Below, piece by piece: positions 1-10,052 of a stretch of DNA of 45,411 nt. The first letter of the stretch is position 1, and each line of letters starts with the position of its first letter. The position numbers and the translations under genes were made by a program. The DNA is from [Chlorobium] sp. 445 (lineage in GTDB: Bacteria > Bacteroidota > Chlorobiia > Chlorobiales > Thermochlorobacteraceae), in contig NSLH01000021.1 of the NCBI GenBank assembly GCA_002763895.1, forward strand, positions 1 to 45,411, read 5' to 3'. Under the pieces are notes generated by a model that was not told the origin of the DNA, made no database searches, and saw only the letters and a list, made by a program, of their open reading frames with translations.

Positions 1-245
1 TCATACTGGCTATTGCCGAGCGTCGTGTACTTGACAGTCTCACCCAATTGCATCAAAGCTGGGCAGCCCTTGAAGTAATGTGAGGCTTGGGACTACATCG
101 CCAAAGACGCACAAGGTTATCTTCTTTGATAGTTGCACGGGGTTTGCCGCCACCTCCAGGCAAGCCAAATTGAGCTTTTGCAGTCTGACTTAGACTTAAC
201 AGACTCAGCACGATTAGCAGCACTGATGTGATGTTGATTTTGATT
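1..245 (-). pseudogene. Broken secreted-protein fragment at left edge, unrecognised
   Basis: On the minus strand a hydrophobic signal-like stretch (residues like SVLLIVLSLLSLS, then an AKAQ cleavage-like site) is followed by a Gly-rich FGLPGGGGKP segment. That frame stops near position 59. Another frame then runs to position 1 and reads GCPALMQLGETVKYTTLGN. I see no ATG before the hydrophobic stretch. This looks like the 5' end of a gene for a secreted protein, broken by one or more indels and cut by the window edge. The family is not recognised. Positions 246-383 hold no gene that I can support. Confidence 0.3.
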
Positions 246-383
246 TGATAGGTAGGGATGGCTTAGTGTTATTTAGGGTCTAGTGTTTGCGTTTGCTTGA
301 GTTGCTTGCAAACGCTGGTAAGCTATACTTCAGTGCAAGCTTTTCGCATGGCACTCCGCTTGAACTACATCAGCAGGCGCAGT

Positions 384-944
384 TCAATGAGCGTGAAAAA
401 AAAATCCCAAGAGCGCACCTGCCAAAGTTTGCATAGGCGTATGCGCTTTGAGTTTGACTCTCGACCACATCAGTGGCGGCAACAGTAGCAACAGCATGAG
501 CATGGGACTGCCGAAGACAACATAAAGCGCTGCAATCGGTCCACCAAGCGATGAGACATGCACACTAATTTTCCAGACAAAAGTGATGAGCATAATGAAG
601 AACGTGTTGAGTGCATAGCAAATCATAAAAGCGGAGGCGATGCGCGGTGCACCTAAGACCTCAAAGATGAGTGCGCCAATCAGATAGACCACAATGCCAA
701 TCAGGAAGGGCACAGTTCGCCGCTCACGATGTGAGATATCGTAGTCATTGACCTTGCCGCGTTTGAGCAGGAGAACGACCACTAAGGCTGGCGTTACGGT
801 GCAAATCAGAAATGCTACGAAGAGATAGAGATAACGGCTCTCCAAGTTTTCATATCCCAAAAACAACACTGCCCAGTACGTCAGGACAGGCAACACAATA
901 GGATGAAGCGTGTTTGAGATGAGGTGTGCTAGTTTCTGCGCCAT
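384..944 (-). CDS. PAP2-like integral membrane protein
   Basis: A 186-residue, strongly hydrophobic protein with about five or six membrane segments. The first begins near residue 14 and the last ends near residue 180. A cytosolic loop reads DYDISHRERRTVPFLIG, and a later segment reads KISVHVSSLGGP. The Lys-Ile-Ser-x-His arrangement resembles the C-terminal half of PAP2-related membrane phosphatases in Bacteroidetes and Chlorobi. Classical PAP2 signature motifs are not complete, so lipid-phosphate phosphatase activity is not assured. It is the last gene of a leftward series, 76 bases after thyX, and may be co-transcribed with it. An undecaprenyl- or phosphatidyl-phosphate role is inference only. 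Confidence 0.6.
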   Translation of the reverse strand: MAQKLAHLISNTLHPIVLPVLTYWAVLFLGYENLESRYLYLFVAFLICTVTPALVVVLLLKRGKVNDYDISHRERRTVPFLIGIVVYLIGALIFEVLGAPRIASAFMICYALNTFFIMLITFVWKISVHVSSLGGPIAALYVVFGSPMLMLLLLLPPLMWSRVKLKAHTPMQTLAGALLGFFFHAH

Positions 945-1020
945 TTGCTCAAAGGTTGAGTCTCAGCACAAAAATAACACTTGTGTGTCTTTCTTTTGGC
1001 TTTTCTCTACGAGCCATGTT

Positions 1021-1740
1021 TTATTGTTGTTCGTTATCTGCAGTGCTTGCAACTGGTGTTTCTTGTTTTTTCCACTCTAAGGCACTGCTCACGATTGGAA
1101 ATTGCTCTATAAAAATTTCGCGTATGGCATTGGCAATGTCGCGATGTTCTTTTTGTGTGGCTGGGTCGCAGCGCACTTGCAAGTAGTGAATCCAACTGCG
1201 CACAGAGCCTTTCATGTAAAGACGCGTTTCGGTGTTCAGAGGCAAAAGTGAGCGCGCACACTCTTTGGCAATGCCCTTCGCTAAGGCTTCTTCATAGCGC
1301 TTAAACGCTAACGCCACCACCTCTTCTTGTGCTGACCTAAACCATGCTTTAGTTTCTTCATCAAAGTCGTCTAATGAGTTTTGCCTGTTTTTTTCGTCTT
1401 GTCGGCGTGCGTCATAAAGCTCATAGTTCATCACTTTGGCATAGCGTTGACTAAACTCCTGGAAGGAAAAACTTCTGTGGCGCAAAATTTGCGGCGCAAT
1501 TGCACGCGTAGTGGTAATCTCAACCGTCATATCGACCATCTCAAAAATACTCCAGTGCTTTTGCCGGATACAGAAGCGCAAGAGTTTAGCATAATCAGGA
1601 TTTTCCTGATTCGGACTTGAGACACGTGCACAGTAAGCAATGAGCCCTTCAGGTGAGATGTCTTTACCCTCAATTTTGATGAGCGGCGCAGTTATAGAAA
1701 TAAGACGAACGTGCATAGGTTGAGTTGATTTAAAATTCAT
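1021..1740 (-). CDS. thyX: Flavin-dependent thymidylate synthase ThyX
   Basis: This enzyme makes dTMP from dUMP using methylene-tetrahydrofolate, FAD and NADPH, and replaces ThyA in many bacteria. The 239-residue protein carries the diagnostic motif [13 protein letters not shown] (pattern RHRxxSxxxxSxR), which binds FAD and dUMP. The C-terminal half has [18 protein letters not shown] and SWIHYLQVR, matching the conserved ThyX region that ends in the folate/flavin-binding Arg. The start at 1740 overlaps the end of the upstream patatin gene by 11 bases. A second ATG eight codons in (MHVRLIS) is a good alternative start. The overlap suggests translational coupling. The last 15 or so residues are a low-complexity tail. 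Confidence 0.95.
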   Translation of the reverse strand: MNFKSTQPMHVRLISITAPLIKIEGKDISPEGLIAYCARVSSPNQENPDYAKLLRFCIRQKHWSIFEMVDMTVEITTTRAIAPQILRHRSFSFQEFSQRYAKVMNYELYDARRQDEKNRQNSLDDFDEETKAWFRSAQEEVVALAFKRYEEALAKGIAKECARSLLPLNTETRLYMKGSVRSWIHYLQVRCDPATQKEHRDIANAIREIFIEQFPIVSSALEWKKQETPVASTADNEQQ

Positions 1741-4493
1741 AGCCTAGTGAAAAGTAATAGACAGGCGGCGCTGTCTGAATGAATGTGGTACGCTCAAACT
1801 CACCTATGCGGAAACTCATTGAGGCTGCAAGCCTTGCCAGTCCGATTGGGGTTTTGAGCGAAAGTTCAATGCCGACACCATGCAGAAAGTCGCGCAGTTT
1901 AACGTCACTTGCAAATTGCCAAATGTTACCCACATTGTAATGCACGCTAAAAAACGTTGGCACCACAAGTTGAATTGGCAGTGGCGCTTGCGCCCCAATG
2001 CCCGCCACGATAAGCTGCCTGCCACGAAATTCATCGAACCTCAAGCCGTAGAAAGTTGCACTAAACTGCGAGCCAATCCCCCCTAAGCTAAACTGCTGTG
2101 CAAATGGCGTTGTATTGTCTGCAAAGCCTGCGTTAAGACGCAGTCGCCCTACCACAGCACCACCGAACCACGATGCATTTTCTTCATGCGAGAAAAAAAG
2201 TTTGGAGTAGCCGATGTCGCTGCCCAAAAACTTGGGGCTGAAATCGTAGTAGATATTGGTATATGCGCCTTGTGTTGCACCAACCGGCAAATTGCGAGTG
2301 TCGATTGTAAATCGGGCGCGCAGTGTCGTTAGCCATGCACCTTCCTGTGGCGGCACAACAGAGATGGGGACAGTTTCATTACGCCAGCGCATGAATTCTA
2401 TGATCGCATTTCCATCACGGTAGAGTTGCCATCCCACAGCTGCCGAAACTCCCCAAAATCGCTGTCCGTATTCACCTAAGATGCTGCGCTCTGGCTTGAG
2501 ATTGGACGCAGTAAAACGCGTCTGAAATTCAAACAAATTGCGCTGTTCTAAAAAGGCTCTTGCAAAGAATGTGATGTAAGTATTCCACAGACGGTGCACA
2601 CGAAATTCTGTCTGCGCTGTAAAATTGCGCTGCCCTGCCATGATCCATGTACCAAGCTCACTTGCTGTGCCTAAAAAGTTTTCATTGCGGAAGTCAAGAA
2701 AAAGTTGTCCTGCATAGACATCATCAACGCGAAGACCCACACGCAGCAACTCAAAGAAGCGCTCATCTAATTTGACTTTGAGTGTCGTTGCCTTTCCCTC
2801 ACTTGAATCTACCTGCTGCTCTACCCACATTGAGACGCGGTTGAAAATACCCGTGTTATACAAGCCATAAATGGATGACTTGATATCTTTGACCTTCAGC
2901 GCTTTCCCTATTTTCACATTTAGCTCTCGCTCTATCACAAAACGCTGTGCCCACCCACGACTCTGCTGAATATCCAAGTTCGTGAGTTTTCCTTCCTCTA
3001 TGTCTATATGCAGTGTATCGTTTGCTACATGCACTTCTCGCAAGCGAGAAAGGCAATAGCCATGCTCACGTAAGTAAGCAAAGATGCGCTCTAAGCGCGC
3101 AGTGCCCGTTTGATTGGTGTAGAACTTTCCGATGTCCTCATAAAAAATGCCTTTGACGGCTTCAGCACCTTCAGGCGGCAGACCATGCACTTCTACGGCA
3201 AAAAATCTTGGCGTGGGCGTCAGATGAAATACAATCGTTTTGTTCAAGGTGTCCGCCTCTGCAAAGGCATCTGTGAAAAAATCAGTCTGCAAACATTCAG
3301 CCAGTGCAGCTTTAGCAAATTTCGCACGTCTGATGATGTCTTCAAGCTTGTCTTTGAACGGCGCACAATTATCTACACCGACAACGGTTTTGTAGTAGTC
3401 GCTGATATTTATGTCGTTTGTCTGTTCGACTTGAATTTCTTTTTTAATTTCATCGGCAACTTCCAGTGCTGCACGATAGCCTTCTTGTAAAAGTTCGCTG
3501 ATACGCTCAAAGTTTGTGGCACTGTAGCCGTTGAGATTTGGCGCAATGACACGGTTTGCAAGATGCAGTTGCTTTTCACTTGTCTCTTGCATCATAATAC
3601 CGATGACTTGGTCAGCAGTTTTCCAAGGCAGGTCTATCTCCTCGGATGTCGCGTACAGTGGGCTAACGGCTTTGACGGCAATTTTATACTCCATGCCTAA
3701 TGAATCGCACACATCGACAGGAATGTTTGAGAGCAGACCGCCATCGGCAAGCTGCATATTGTTTTGTTCAATCGGGGCGAAGAGCAACGGTACGGCTGCA
3801 CTTGCGCGCATGGCTTCCGAGAGTGAGCCACGGCTTAGTATCACACGTGTGCCAGACACCAAGTCGGTCGCTATAGCGCGAAACGGTATCACCAGTGTAT
3901 TGAAGTCTGCGCCTTGTGGTTGATAAGTGCTGCTAAGTGTGAGCAGATCGAGCGTCTCGGTCAGTTTTTGCGCCGCTGAAAGCGACTTTGGAATGATGAG
4001 TCTCAAGCCACTAAATTGAAGGGCAAGTACGGCTTTGTCGCGCACGTGTTTTTGCTCTAAGAACAAATTTCGGCGTTCTTCGCCATCGCTCAGCGATGCA
4101 ATATCGCTCCACTTCAAGTTTTCTGCCAGCGTCCAGAGTTCGCTTGCACTGTAGCCACTTGCATACAACCCGCCGACAATGGCACCCATGCTTGTTCCGA
4201 CCACGGCGTCAATTGGAATTCCCTTTTCTTCGAAGGCTTTGAGCACCCCGATTTGACACAAAGCTCGTGCTCCGCCGCCTGAGAGTGCTAGTCCAACTTT
4301 TTTGCGCAGCGGTTTTTTTATAGGGGACCATCACATAACGGCGATTCTGCCAGGTCAGACTATCGACTTCAATGCGCAGTGTTTGTGCCAATGCCCTCAC
4401 ATTGAACACAAGCATAGCAAGCATAGCACACAGCACCAGTAGAAGTCGTTTGCAATTTTGAACGCTGAGAGACCGATATTTGCTTGCTCTCAT
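1730..4493 (-). CDS. Patatin-like phospholipase fused to an Omp85 barrel; frame interrupted near N-terminus
   Basis: This is an outer-membrane protein with a periplasmic lipase head. A signal peptide starts at 4493 (MRASKYRSL, hydrophobic core, ending ALAQ). It is followed by the patatin oxyanion motif SGGGARAL, the nucleophile motif GTSMG, the catalytic Asp in [11 protein letters not shown], a POTRA-like segment ([20 protein letters not shown]), and a surface-antigen beta barrel ending YYFSLGYEF with the usual terminal Phe. The frame breaks in a T7 run at 4313-4319 (A7 on the coding strand). With six A's, signal peptide and lipase join cleanly as [16 protein letters not shown], so this may be a sequencing error. 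The uninterrupted part is 1730-4261. It lies 12 bases after the MFS gene. Substrate is unknown. Confidence 0.85.
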
Positions 4494-4505
4494 TTTTTTG
4501 CTGCA

Positions 4506-5774
4506 TCAGTTTGCTTGCTGCTGAAGGCTTACTTGCCCAACCTGTTTTGCAATAAGTTGCCAAGCGGCAACGCCAGTTAATCCAGCTAACACGCCCACGC
4601 CCAAAAAGACTTCGCGAACGCCAATCGTCTCGCATAGCCATCCCGTTGCAACCGACGACAGCGCGGTCATTCCAGCTACAGCAACATTGAGGAAACTAAA
4701 CACCTTGCCTAAGTCATCACTTGGCGCTAATGCCTGAATCATTGCGCTGCGAGGCACAATAATCAAAATGATAAACGAAGCATGAATTGCCGCATAGAGG
4801 CAAAGTTCTTCCACAGAGCGACAAAAGTAATACGGGCAATACGAAATGCCGTCCATCACAAGACCAAACGCCCATACTTTCTCGTAGCCAATTTCACGCA
4901 CTTGTTTTGCAAAAATGTTCATTAGAAATCCTACAATCAGCATCATCACAGCAAAAATAAACTCAATGAGTGCGAAGACTTCCAAGCCCTTACCGAGCAC
5001 ATTCTTAATCAGGACAGGTGTTGCCACTACCGCTGCACCCATTAGGAAAAGATTGTTGAGCGTTGTAATCACAAGGATATTGCGCAATGGTGCATTGCGA
5101 CTGAGGCGTATCAAACTTTCTTTTGTATCGCTCAAAATTTTACTGAATCTCAGCCCATTGACATTTGGTTTTGCTGTGCCACGAATTCCCCAGATAAAAG
5201 CGTAGGAGATGAAAAACGTGGCTGATGTAATGGCAAAAAGATTCACTGGCTGCATCAGGCTTGCAAGCACGCCGACCGCTAAAGGCGCCACCAGAAAGGC
5301 AATTTGCTCAGAGGTTTGCACTAACGAATTAGCTTTGAGCAAAGCCACTTCCCGCTCGTATGTTGAGCCCGAGGTCAGTTCAGGAATGATTGCATTACGG
5401 GCTGGTACAAAGAATGCGCTAAAGGCTGAAATTGCAAATGCAATTATGCCCAACCATAGCGCACTCAGCTGGTTGAGAAAAGCCAGAATCGGAATGAGCA
5501 GCACAAGTGCACCACGCATCAGGTCAGCAGTCAGCATCACCGTTTGGCGTGAAGCTCGGTCAATGTATGCCCCTGCAAATAAGCCAAAGAGCAGAATTGG
5601 CAAGTAGCCCGACATCTGTACCAGTCCTGCCGTTATGCTGCTGCCGCTCAGGTCTAAGGCAAGAAAAGGCAGTGCCATCAGAAAGAGCGACTCACCGAAC
5701 TTGGCAACAATCTGTCCCGACCAGAGCAGTCCTAAGTTGCGATTGATGAATATGGCTGCAAGGACATCGTGCAT
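4506..5774 (-). CDS. MFS transporter (EntS/DHA3-like exporter)
   Basis: A 422-residue protein with about twelve hydrophobic segments in two halves. The N-terminal half has NLGLLWSGQIVAKFGESLF and the loop FAGAYIDRASRQTVML, which fits motif A of the major facilitator superfamily between helices 2 and 3. The pattern NRNLGLLWSGQ plus IDRxxR is typical of the DHA3/EntS type that exports small molecules and siderophores. It is the first gene of the leftward run toward the patatin gene, thyX and the PAP2-like gene, and is divergent from the small secreted protein at 5918. The exported compound cannot be told from the sequence. No frame breaks are seen. Confidence 0.85.
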   Translation of the reverse strand: MHDVLAAIFINRNLGLLWSGQIVAKFGESLFLMALPFLALDLSGSSITAGLVQMSGYLPILLFGLFAGAYIDRASRQTVMLTADLMRGALVLLIPILAFLNQLSALWLGIIAFAISAFSAFFVPARNAIIPELTSGSTYEREVALLKANSLVQTSEQIAFLVAPLAVGVLASLMQPVNLFAITSATFFISYAFIWGIRGTAKPNVNGLRFSKILSDTKESLIRLSRNAPLRNILVITTLNNLFLMGAAVVATPVLIKNVLGKGLEVFALIEFIFAVMMLIVGFLMNIFAKQVREIGYEKVWAFGLVMDGISYCPYYFCRSVEELCLYAAIHASFIILIIVPRSAMIQALAPSDDLGKVFSFLNVAVAGMTALSSVATGWLCETIGVREVFLGVGVLAGLTGVAAWQLIAKQVGQVSLQQQAN

Positions 5775-5917
5775 CGTTTGCTGGCATTAAAGACGCTAAT
5801 ATACGCCTTGTCGTCGGCTTTTCCTTTTTGAGCGTTGCTCATCGTTTATTTTGAAAGACTTGTTTGGTTACTGTCCCTCCTCTTTGTAACTTGCGCCTTA
5901 CGACAGACTTCCTCTGT

Positions 5918-6352
5918 ATGAAAAAAGCGACAATTCTCTACCTTGCGCTGCTGCTTCTTTCAGGACTTGCAATAGCGAATACTTCTATCACGCGCTTTGT
6001 TGCCGTGCCAGCGTCTGATCGTGTCTATGTGCGCTGGTCGGCTTCAGTTGAATCGAATTTGGTGCGCTATGAGGTCTATCGGCGTGTCGAGAATGAAAGC
6101 GCCCTTTCGCTGGTGGCAACGGTTCAACCTACAGGGTCGGGCAGCAGTTATGAAGTTGCCGATATGAATGTTGCGCGCACCTCACCGATGGCAAGCACCT
6201 CACCTACGCCCGTCGGCATACTCTCCACACGCTACACCTACATTTTGCGCATCATCGGCACTTCACGCATTGATGAAATGCAAACTTCGCTGGTCTACCA
6301 AACTTCCACCACACGCCGCACATGGGGCAGCATCAAAGCACTTTTCCGCTAA
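5918..6352 (+). CDS. Small secreted protein with fibronectin III-like fold
   Basis: The likely start is the ATG at 5918, giving MKKATILYLALLLLSGLAIANT, a standard Sec signal peptide. A start 18 codons upstream would put charged and polar residues before the signal. The mature part, about 125 residues, reads like one fibronectin type III-like module: VYVRWSASVESNLVRYEVYR, then YTYILRIIGTSRI. In larger Bacteroidetes/Chlorobi proteins this pattern (W-S-A, then RYEVYR) often precedes a sorting domain, but none is present here. It is divergent from the MFS gene and convergent with mutS2, so it is probably transcribed alone. Function is unknown. Confidence 0.65.
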   Translation: MKKATILYLALLLLSGLAIANTSITRFVAVPASDRVYVRWSASVESNLVRYEVYRRVENESALSLVATVQPTGSGSSYEVADMNVARTSPMASTSPTPVGILSTRYTYILRIIGTSRIDEMQTSLVYQTSTTRRTWGSIKALFR

Positions 6353-6400
6353 TCTCTGACAAGGATAGTCGGTAGATGTGCAGATAAGCATAGCGCCTTA

Positions 6401-8773
6401 CTACACCTCCACAATCGTTACACCTGTTCCACCTTCGTCCCAATTTCCCAGTCGAAAAGACTTGACGCGCTTGTCGGATTTGAGATACTCTATAATACGC
6501 TTACGCAGCGCACCTGTGCCTTTGCCGTGAATCAGGTCAACTTTATGAATGCCATTTGAGATGGATTCATCGAGGAATTTTTCAACGCGCTGAATCGCTT
6601 CATCACCCATCAAACCACGCAAATCTAAGCGTGTCGACACGTCTTTGATTTCCACTGGCAGCGAGACACTCAGCTTTTGCTCTTTGCGTTCAGCTTCTCG
6701 AGCTTCTTTGTTTGAAATTTTTTGAAGATTGCGTAGCTGCGTTTTCATTCGGAAGTTGCCGAAATTCACAATGGCATCTTCATCGTGAATCTCCACAATC
6801 TCGCCTGTGCTGCTTGTATCAAGCAACCTGACCTTATCACCGACTCGCAGCGAGGCATCTGGCAACGGTGTCTGCGATTCATTTGCGCCTACTGCCATTT
6901 CTTCTGCTGCCAGTTCTTTGCGCAGTTTTTCTACATCTTTCCGCGCTTGTTTAACTGCTTCACTATCAGCTTGACTTTGCTTAATATCTTTGACAGCTTT
7001 TTCAATCACACTCTCGGCTTGAGCAAGCAAGCGTTTGGCTTCCTTGAGGCTTTGTCTGCGCAGGTCTTTTTTCTCTTGCTCAAGTGCACGCAGTTTTTGT
7101 TGATACGATTCCATGAGCCGCTTTAGTTCGGTGCGCTCGCGCAGTAGTTCAGTTTTTTCTGCCAAAGTGTTTTGCAACTCCAAACTTAGCTTTGCAATCA
7201 GATCTTCAAGCGCGTGTTTGCTCTCACCCATAAACCGTCTGGCATTCTCCAAGATATGCGGCGCAAAGCCCATCCGTTTTGCCATCTCGAGTGCAAAACT
7301 GCTGCCCGGTATGCCCATTTGAAATTGGTAAGTCGGATGCAGTTCGGCAGCATCAAATTGCATTGACCCATTGACAACACCCTCGCGCTGATGCGCATAT
7401 GCTTTGAGCATGCCTTGGTGTGTAGTTACAATCGTAAGGGCTTTGCGTGTGAGCAAGCTTTCTAAGACTGCAGTGGCAATTGCTGCACCTTCTTCAGGGT
7501 CAGTGCCCGAGCAAATTTCATCGACTAAGACAAGGCTTTCGCTCGTGGCATTGTCCAAAATATCTTTAAGATTTTTCAGATGTGAGCTGAATGTCGAGAG
7601 ATCGTTTTCAATCGACTGCTCATCGCCGATTTCAACGAAGATGTTATCGAAGAGCGCAAATCTTGAGTCTTCTCGACATGGCAGCAAAAACCCAAACTGC
7701 AACATATACGCTAGCAGTCCAACCGTCTTCATGGCTACAGATTTACCGCCAGCATTTGGACCTGTGATTACCAGCACACGATTGTGCTCGCCCAGCTCCA
7801 ATGTCAGTGGCACGGTAGGCTTACCAAGTCTCTTGTGTGTCAGCAGTAGCCAAGGGTGATAGGCTTCACGAATGCGCAGCGATTTTTCAGCCGAGAGTTC
7901 TGGCATCACGGATTTGGTTTCTATTGCAAATCGCGCTTTGGCGTAAAGTGCATCGAACTCAGCGAGAATTTCTTGGTTGCTGAGCAAATTGTCTATGTGT
8001 TCGCGTAGCACTCGTGCTACCTCACGCAAGATGCGCTCAATTTCACGCACTTCTTGGATTTCAAGGTCACGGATTTCATTGGAGAGCATCAAGGTATCTG
8101 AAGGCTCAATGAAGACCGTTTGTCCTGATTGCGAAAAATCATGAATAAAGCCGGGCACTTGATACTTATGCTCTACACGAAACCCTAAGACTAATCGACC
8201 ATTGCGAATTGTGATGCTATCTTCCATCAGCATACCTGCTTCGGAGTAGCGGCGCAAGAGCGACTCCATTTTTCGGCGTAAGGCACTGCGTTTTTGCTCA
8301 AGTGCACTGCGAATAAAAGCAAGTGCATCGCTTGCTGTGGTGCGCACTTCACCGAATTCATCGACCACACGAGTAATCTCATGCTGCAAGGATTTTTCCA
8401 TCCAGAGATTCTCTGTGAGCAAATTTAAATTGGGGTAGGTCTCACGGCGATTGAAGACAAACTTTTTCAATTGCGATGCAACACGCAGCGACATTGCAAC
8501 TTGCAAGAGCTCTTTGGGCTGCAAGTAGTTTTCTTCAATAGCAAGTTTGCGGTAAAGCTCACGCGTGTCGGGCAGCGATGGAATCGGCAGCTCTTCGCCT
8601 GACTCAATAAGGAGTTTGAGTTCAGCGGCTTTGCTGAGTTGGAGTTTTAGTGCATCCAGTGAGAGAATCGGCGAAGCATCATTTAATCGATCTCTGCCCA
8701 TATCCGATAAGCAGAGCCTTTGAGCGTAACGAAGAATTTTGTCGAACTCTAACTTCTCTGAAAGTGTCATCAA
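6401..8773 (-). CDS. mutS2: Endonuclease MutS2
   Basis: A 790-residue MutS-family ATPase with no N-terminal mismatch-recognition domain. The Walker A motif TGPNAGGKS lies at about residue 334, and the Walker B/signature region reads LVLVDEICSGTDPEEGAA, both typical of the MutS2 branch. A long coiled coil follows (about 515-620). The C-terminal Smr domain has LDLRGLMGDEAI and the nuclease-type motif HGKGTGALR. Family knowledge: MutS2 acts on branched DNA or recombination intermediates and, in some bacteria, on collided ribosomes. MMTL offers two adjacent ATG starts. The gene is monocistronic in appearance, with about 170 bases upstream before the decayed RDD gene. Confidence 0.96.
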   Translation of the reverse strand: MMTLSEKLEFDKILRYAQRLCLSDMGRDRLNDASPILSLDALKLQLSKAAELKLLIESGEELPIPSLPDTRELYRKLAIEENYLQPKELLQVAMSLRVASQLKKFVFNRRETYPNLNLLTENLWMEKSLQHEITRVVDEFGEVRTTASDALAFIRSALEQKRSALRRKMESLLRRYSEAGMLMEDSITIRNGRLVLGFRVEHKYQVPGFIHDFSQSGQTVFIEPSDTLMLSNEIRDLEIQEVREIERILREVARVLREHIDNLLSNQEILAEFDALYAKARFAIETKSVMPELSAEKSLRIREAYHPWLLLTHKRLGKPTVPLTLELGEHNRVLVITGPNAGGKSVAMKTVGLLAYMLQFGFLLPCREDSRFALFDNIFVEIGDEQSIENDLSTFSSHLKNLKDILDNATSESLVLVDEICSGTDPEEGAAIATAVLESLLTRKALTIVTTHQGMLKAYAHQREGVVNGSMQFDAAELHPTYQFQMGIPGSSFALEMAKRMGFAPHILENARRFMGESKHALEDLIAKLSLELQNTLAEKTELLRERTELKRLMESYQQKLRALEQEKKDLRRQSLKEAKRLLAQAESVIEKAVKDIKQSQADSEAVKQARKDVEKLRKELAAEEMAVGANESQTPLPDASLRVGDKVRLLDTSSTGEIVEIHDEDAIVNFGNFRMKTQLRNLQKISNKEAREAERKEQKLSVSLPVEIKDVSTRLDLRGLMGDEAIQRVEKFLDESISNGIHKVDLIHGKGTGALRKRIIEYLKSDKRVKSFRLGNWDEGGTGVTIVEV

Positions 8774-8899
8774 ACAGAAAAATGTGTGCGTTGCTTTGGT
8801 TAAAGAGTTTTATAAGAGTCTCAAAAATATGTAACACACCGTACACTTTAATTCATTTCCTGCACTGCCCTTGCCCAGCACACGCTGCACACCTTTCGT

Positions 8900-8933
8900 T
8901 GATACGCCTTTACTTTCTTCAAAGAGCGTATCA
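8900..8933 (-). terminator. Inverted repeat downstream of the RDD gene, possible terminator
   Basis: Arms TGATACGC (8900-8907) and GCGTATCA (8926-8933) are perfect complements. An inner CTTT/AAAG pairing (8908-8911 with 8921-8924, one bulged base) can extend the stem. It lies 15 bases past the RDD stop in the direction of RDD transcription and upstream of mutS2. There is no U-tract, so factor-independent termination is uncertain; it may be a 3' end-protecting hairpin. Confidence 0.35.
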
Positions 8934-8947
8934 GACAGTTTCGTGCG

Positions 8948-9401
8948 TTACACGAGCTTGACCACCGTTGTGTTGGCGGCAATATCGCCGAGCCGTTGCC
9001 CCTTACCATTGCTCAAGATTGTCACCGCCCCAACTGCAGGCGAGAATAGCACAATATCAACGAGGCGCAAAATCTAACTATAAAATAACTCAGGAAACTC
9101 GGCTGCGTGCCATCAACTTTAATGACCTTGATGTTCATAGGTTTCTTGCCAATGCTTTGCCCATTCATGAACGTTTCAAAGAGCAAATCATAGAACATCG
9201 TGGGCAAAAAGATTAGCACAAATACGGCTATACTTACATCTCCCAGCTTAAGCGCTGCAAGATATATCATCACGCTCAGCGAGATGAAGTATGCCAGTAT
9301 TACGACATATCAATAAGGACTGCAAATATTCTATCACTCAGACTTGCAACTTCGTAGTTAATCTCGACATTTTGTGTCGTCTGAACCCTGATGCTATCCA
9401 T
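8948..9401 (-). pseudogene. RDD family membrane protein, frameshifted twice
   Basis: Reading three minus-strand frames in turn gives a normal RDD-type protein. It starts at 9401 (MDSIRVQTTQNVEINYEVAS), then VVILAYFISLSVMIYLA, the core FETFMNGQSIGKKPMNIKV, and the tail FSPAVGAVTILSNGKGQRL ending GDIAANTTVVKLV at 8948. The first break is near 9301-9312 and is not in a homopolymer. The second is at an A4 run (9069-9072), where one more base would restore the frame. RDD proteins are small three- to four-helix membrane proteins of poorly known function. In this phylum one often sits divergent from a SpoIIM gene, as here. It belongs to the decayed locus to its right. Confidence 0.75.
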
Positions 9402-9627
9402 AACTTGCTTTTTGAGACTTTTGGCTTATTTTTAGTTATCCCAAAAGGTAAATTGTCCCCAAGGTAAATTTTGAGCCCAACTTTTCATCATTGAGCACAG
9501 TGCTATTGTTCTACACAAAGCAACATGGAGTCTCTCCACATTTGCCTATGGATTCCTTGCTGCACTTGGATGATGCACCCATAGAAGTGAAGTAAGAGTT
9601 TTTCACACAATTTGAAGCAAGGGAAAA
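9402..9627. promoter_or_regulatory. Divergent control region between RDD and SpoIIM remnants
   Basis: This 226-base non-coding gap separates two divergent decayed genes. It holds a direct repeat AAGGTAAATT at 9445-9454 and 9461-9470, 16 bases apart and preceded in both copies by C and A runs. It also has an odd palindrome AGCACAGTGCT (9494-9504) and a tight hairpin TGGAGTCTCTCCA (9526-9538). These could be relics of shared regulation. No clear promoter boxes were assigned. Confidence 0.35.
9445..9470. repeat. Two direct copies of AAGGTAAATT
   Basis: Ten-base direct repeat with a 16-base period, about one and a half helical turns, in the divergent RDD/SpoIIM gap. It could be a paired operator. 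No match to a known regulator is claimed. Confidence 0.4.
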
Positions 9628-10052
9628 ATGACTGAAACTGCATTTGTCAAATCTCGTCGTGAAGCATGGCAACATTTTGAGCACATGCTTTCCAATCCAA
9701 GGCAAGCCTCGCCTGATGCCTTAGCCGATTCCTTCATTTAACTCACAGACGACCTTGCATACGCTCGCACATTTTTTCCGAAGAGCAAAGCTACACAGTA
9801 TCTCAAGGCACTGACAGCTAAAGCTCATCAAGCTATTTACCGCAATCGCAAAGAGCGCAGCAATCGTTTAGTTGAATTTTGGGGCGTAGATTTGCCGCTG
9901 ACCGTGCGTGCTTCACACCGTCAGATTTTCTACTCGCTCATCATTTTTGCGATTTCTGCATGCATCGGGGCGCTCTCCACAGCAGGCACAACAGTTTCGT
10001 GCGGCTTATTCTTGGTGACCGATACGTGAATATGACACTTGCCAACATTAAA
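9628..10052 (+). pseudogene. Stage II sporulation protein M (SpoIIM)-like, decayed N-terminal remnant
   Basis: From the ATG at 9628 the frame reads MTETAFVKSRREAWQHFEHM, then stops at 9739-9741 (TAA after DSFI). It continues in frame as LTDDLAYARTFFPKSKATQY and HQAIYRNRKERSNRLVEFW into the first membrane helix. The family expects Gln at the stop, so CAA to TAA is the simplest change. After GALSTAG the frame shifts near 9985 and resumes as NSFVRLILGDRYVNMTLANI, then the remaining membrane region is missing. The sequence passes directly into the C-terminal part of another gene. SpoIIM-family membrane proteins occur widely outside spore formers, often beside MoxR/DUF58 genes; their role there is unclear. 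Confidence 0.8.
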
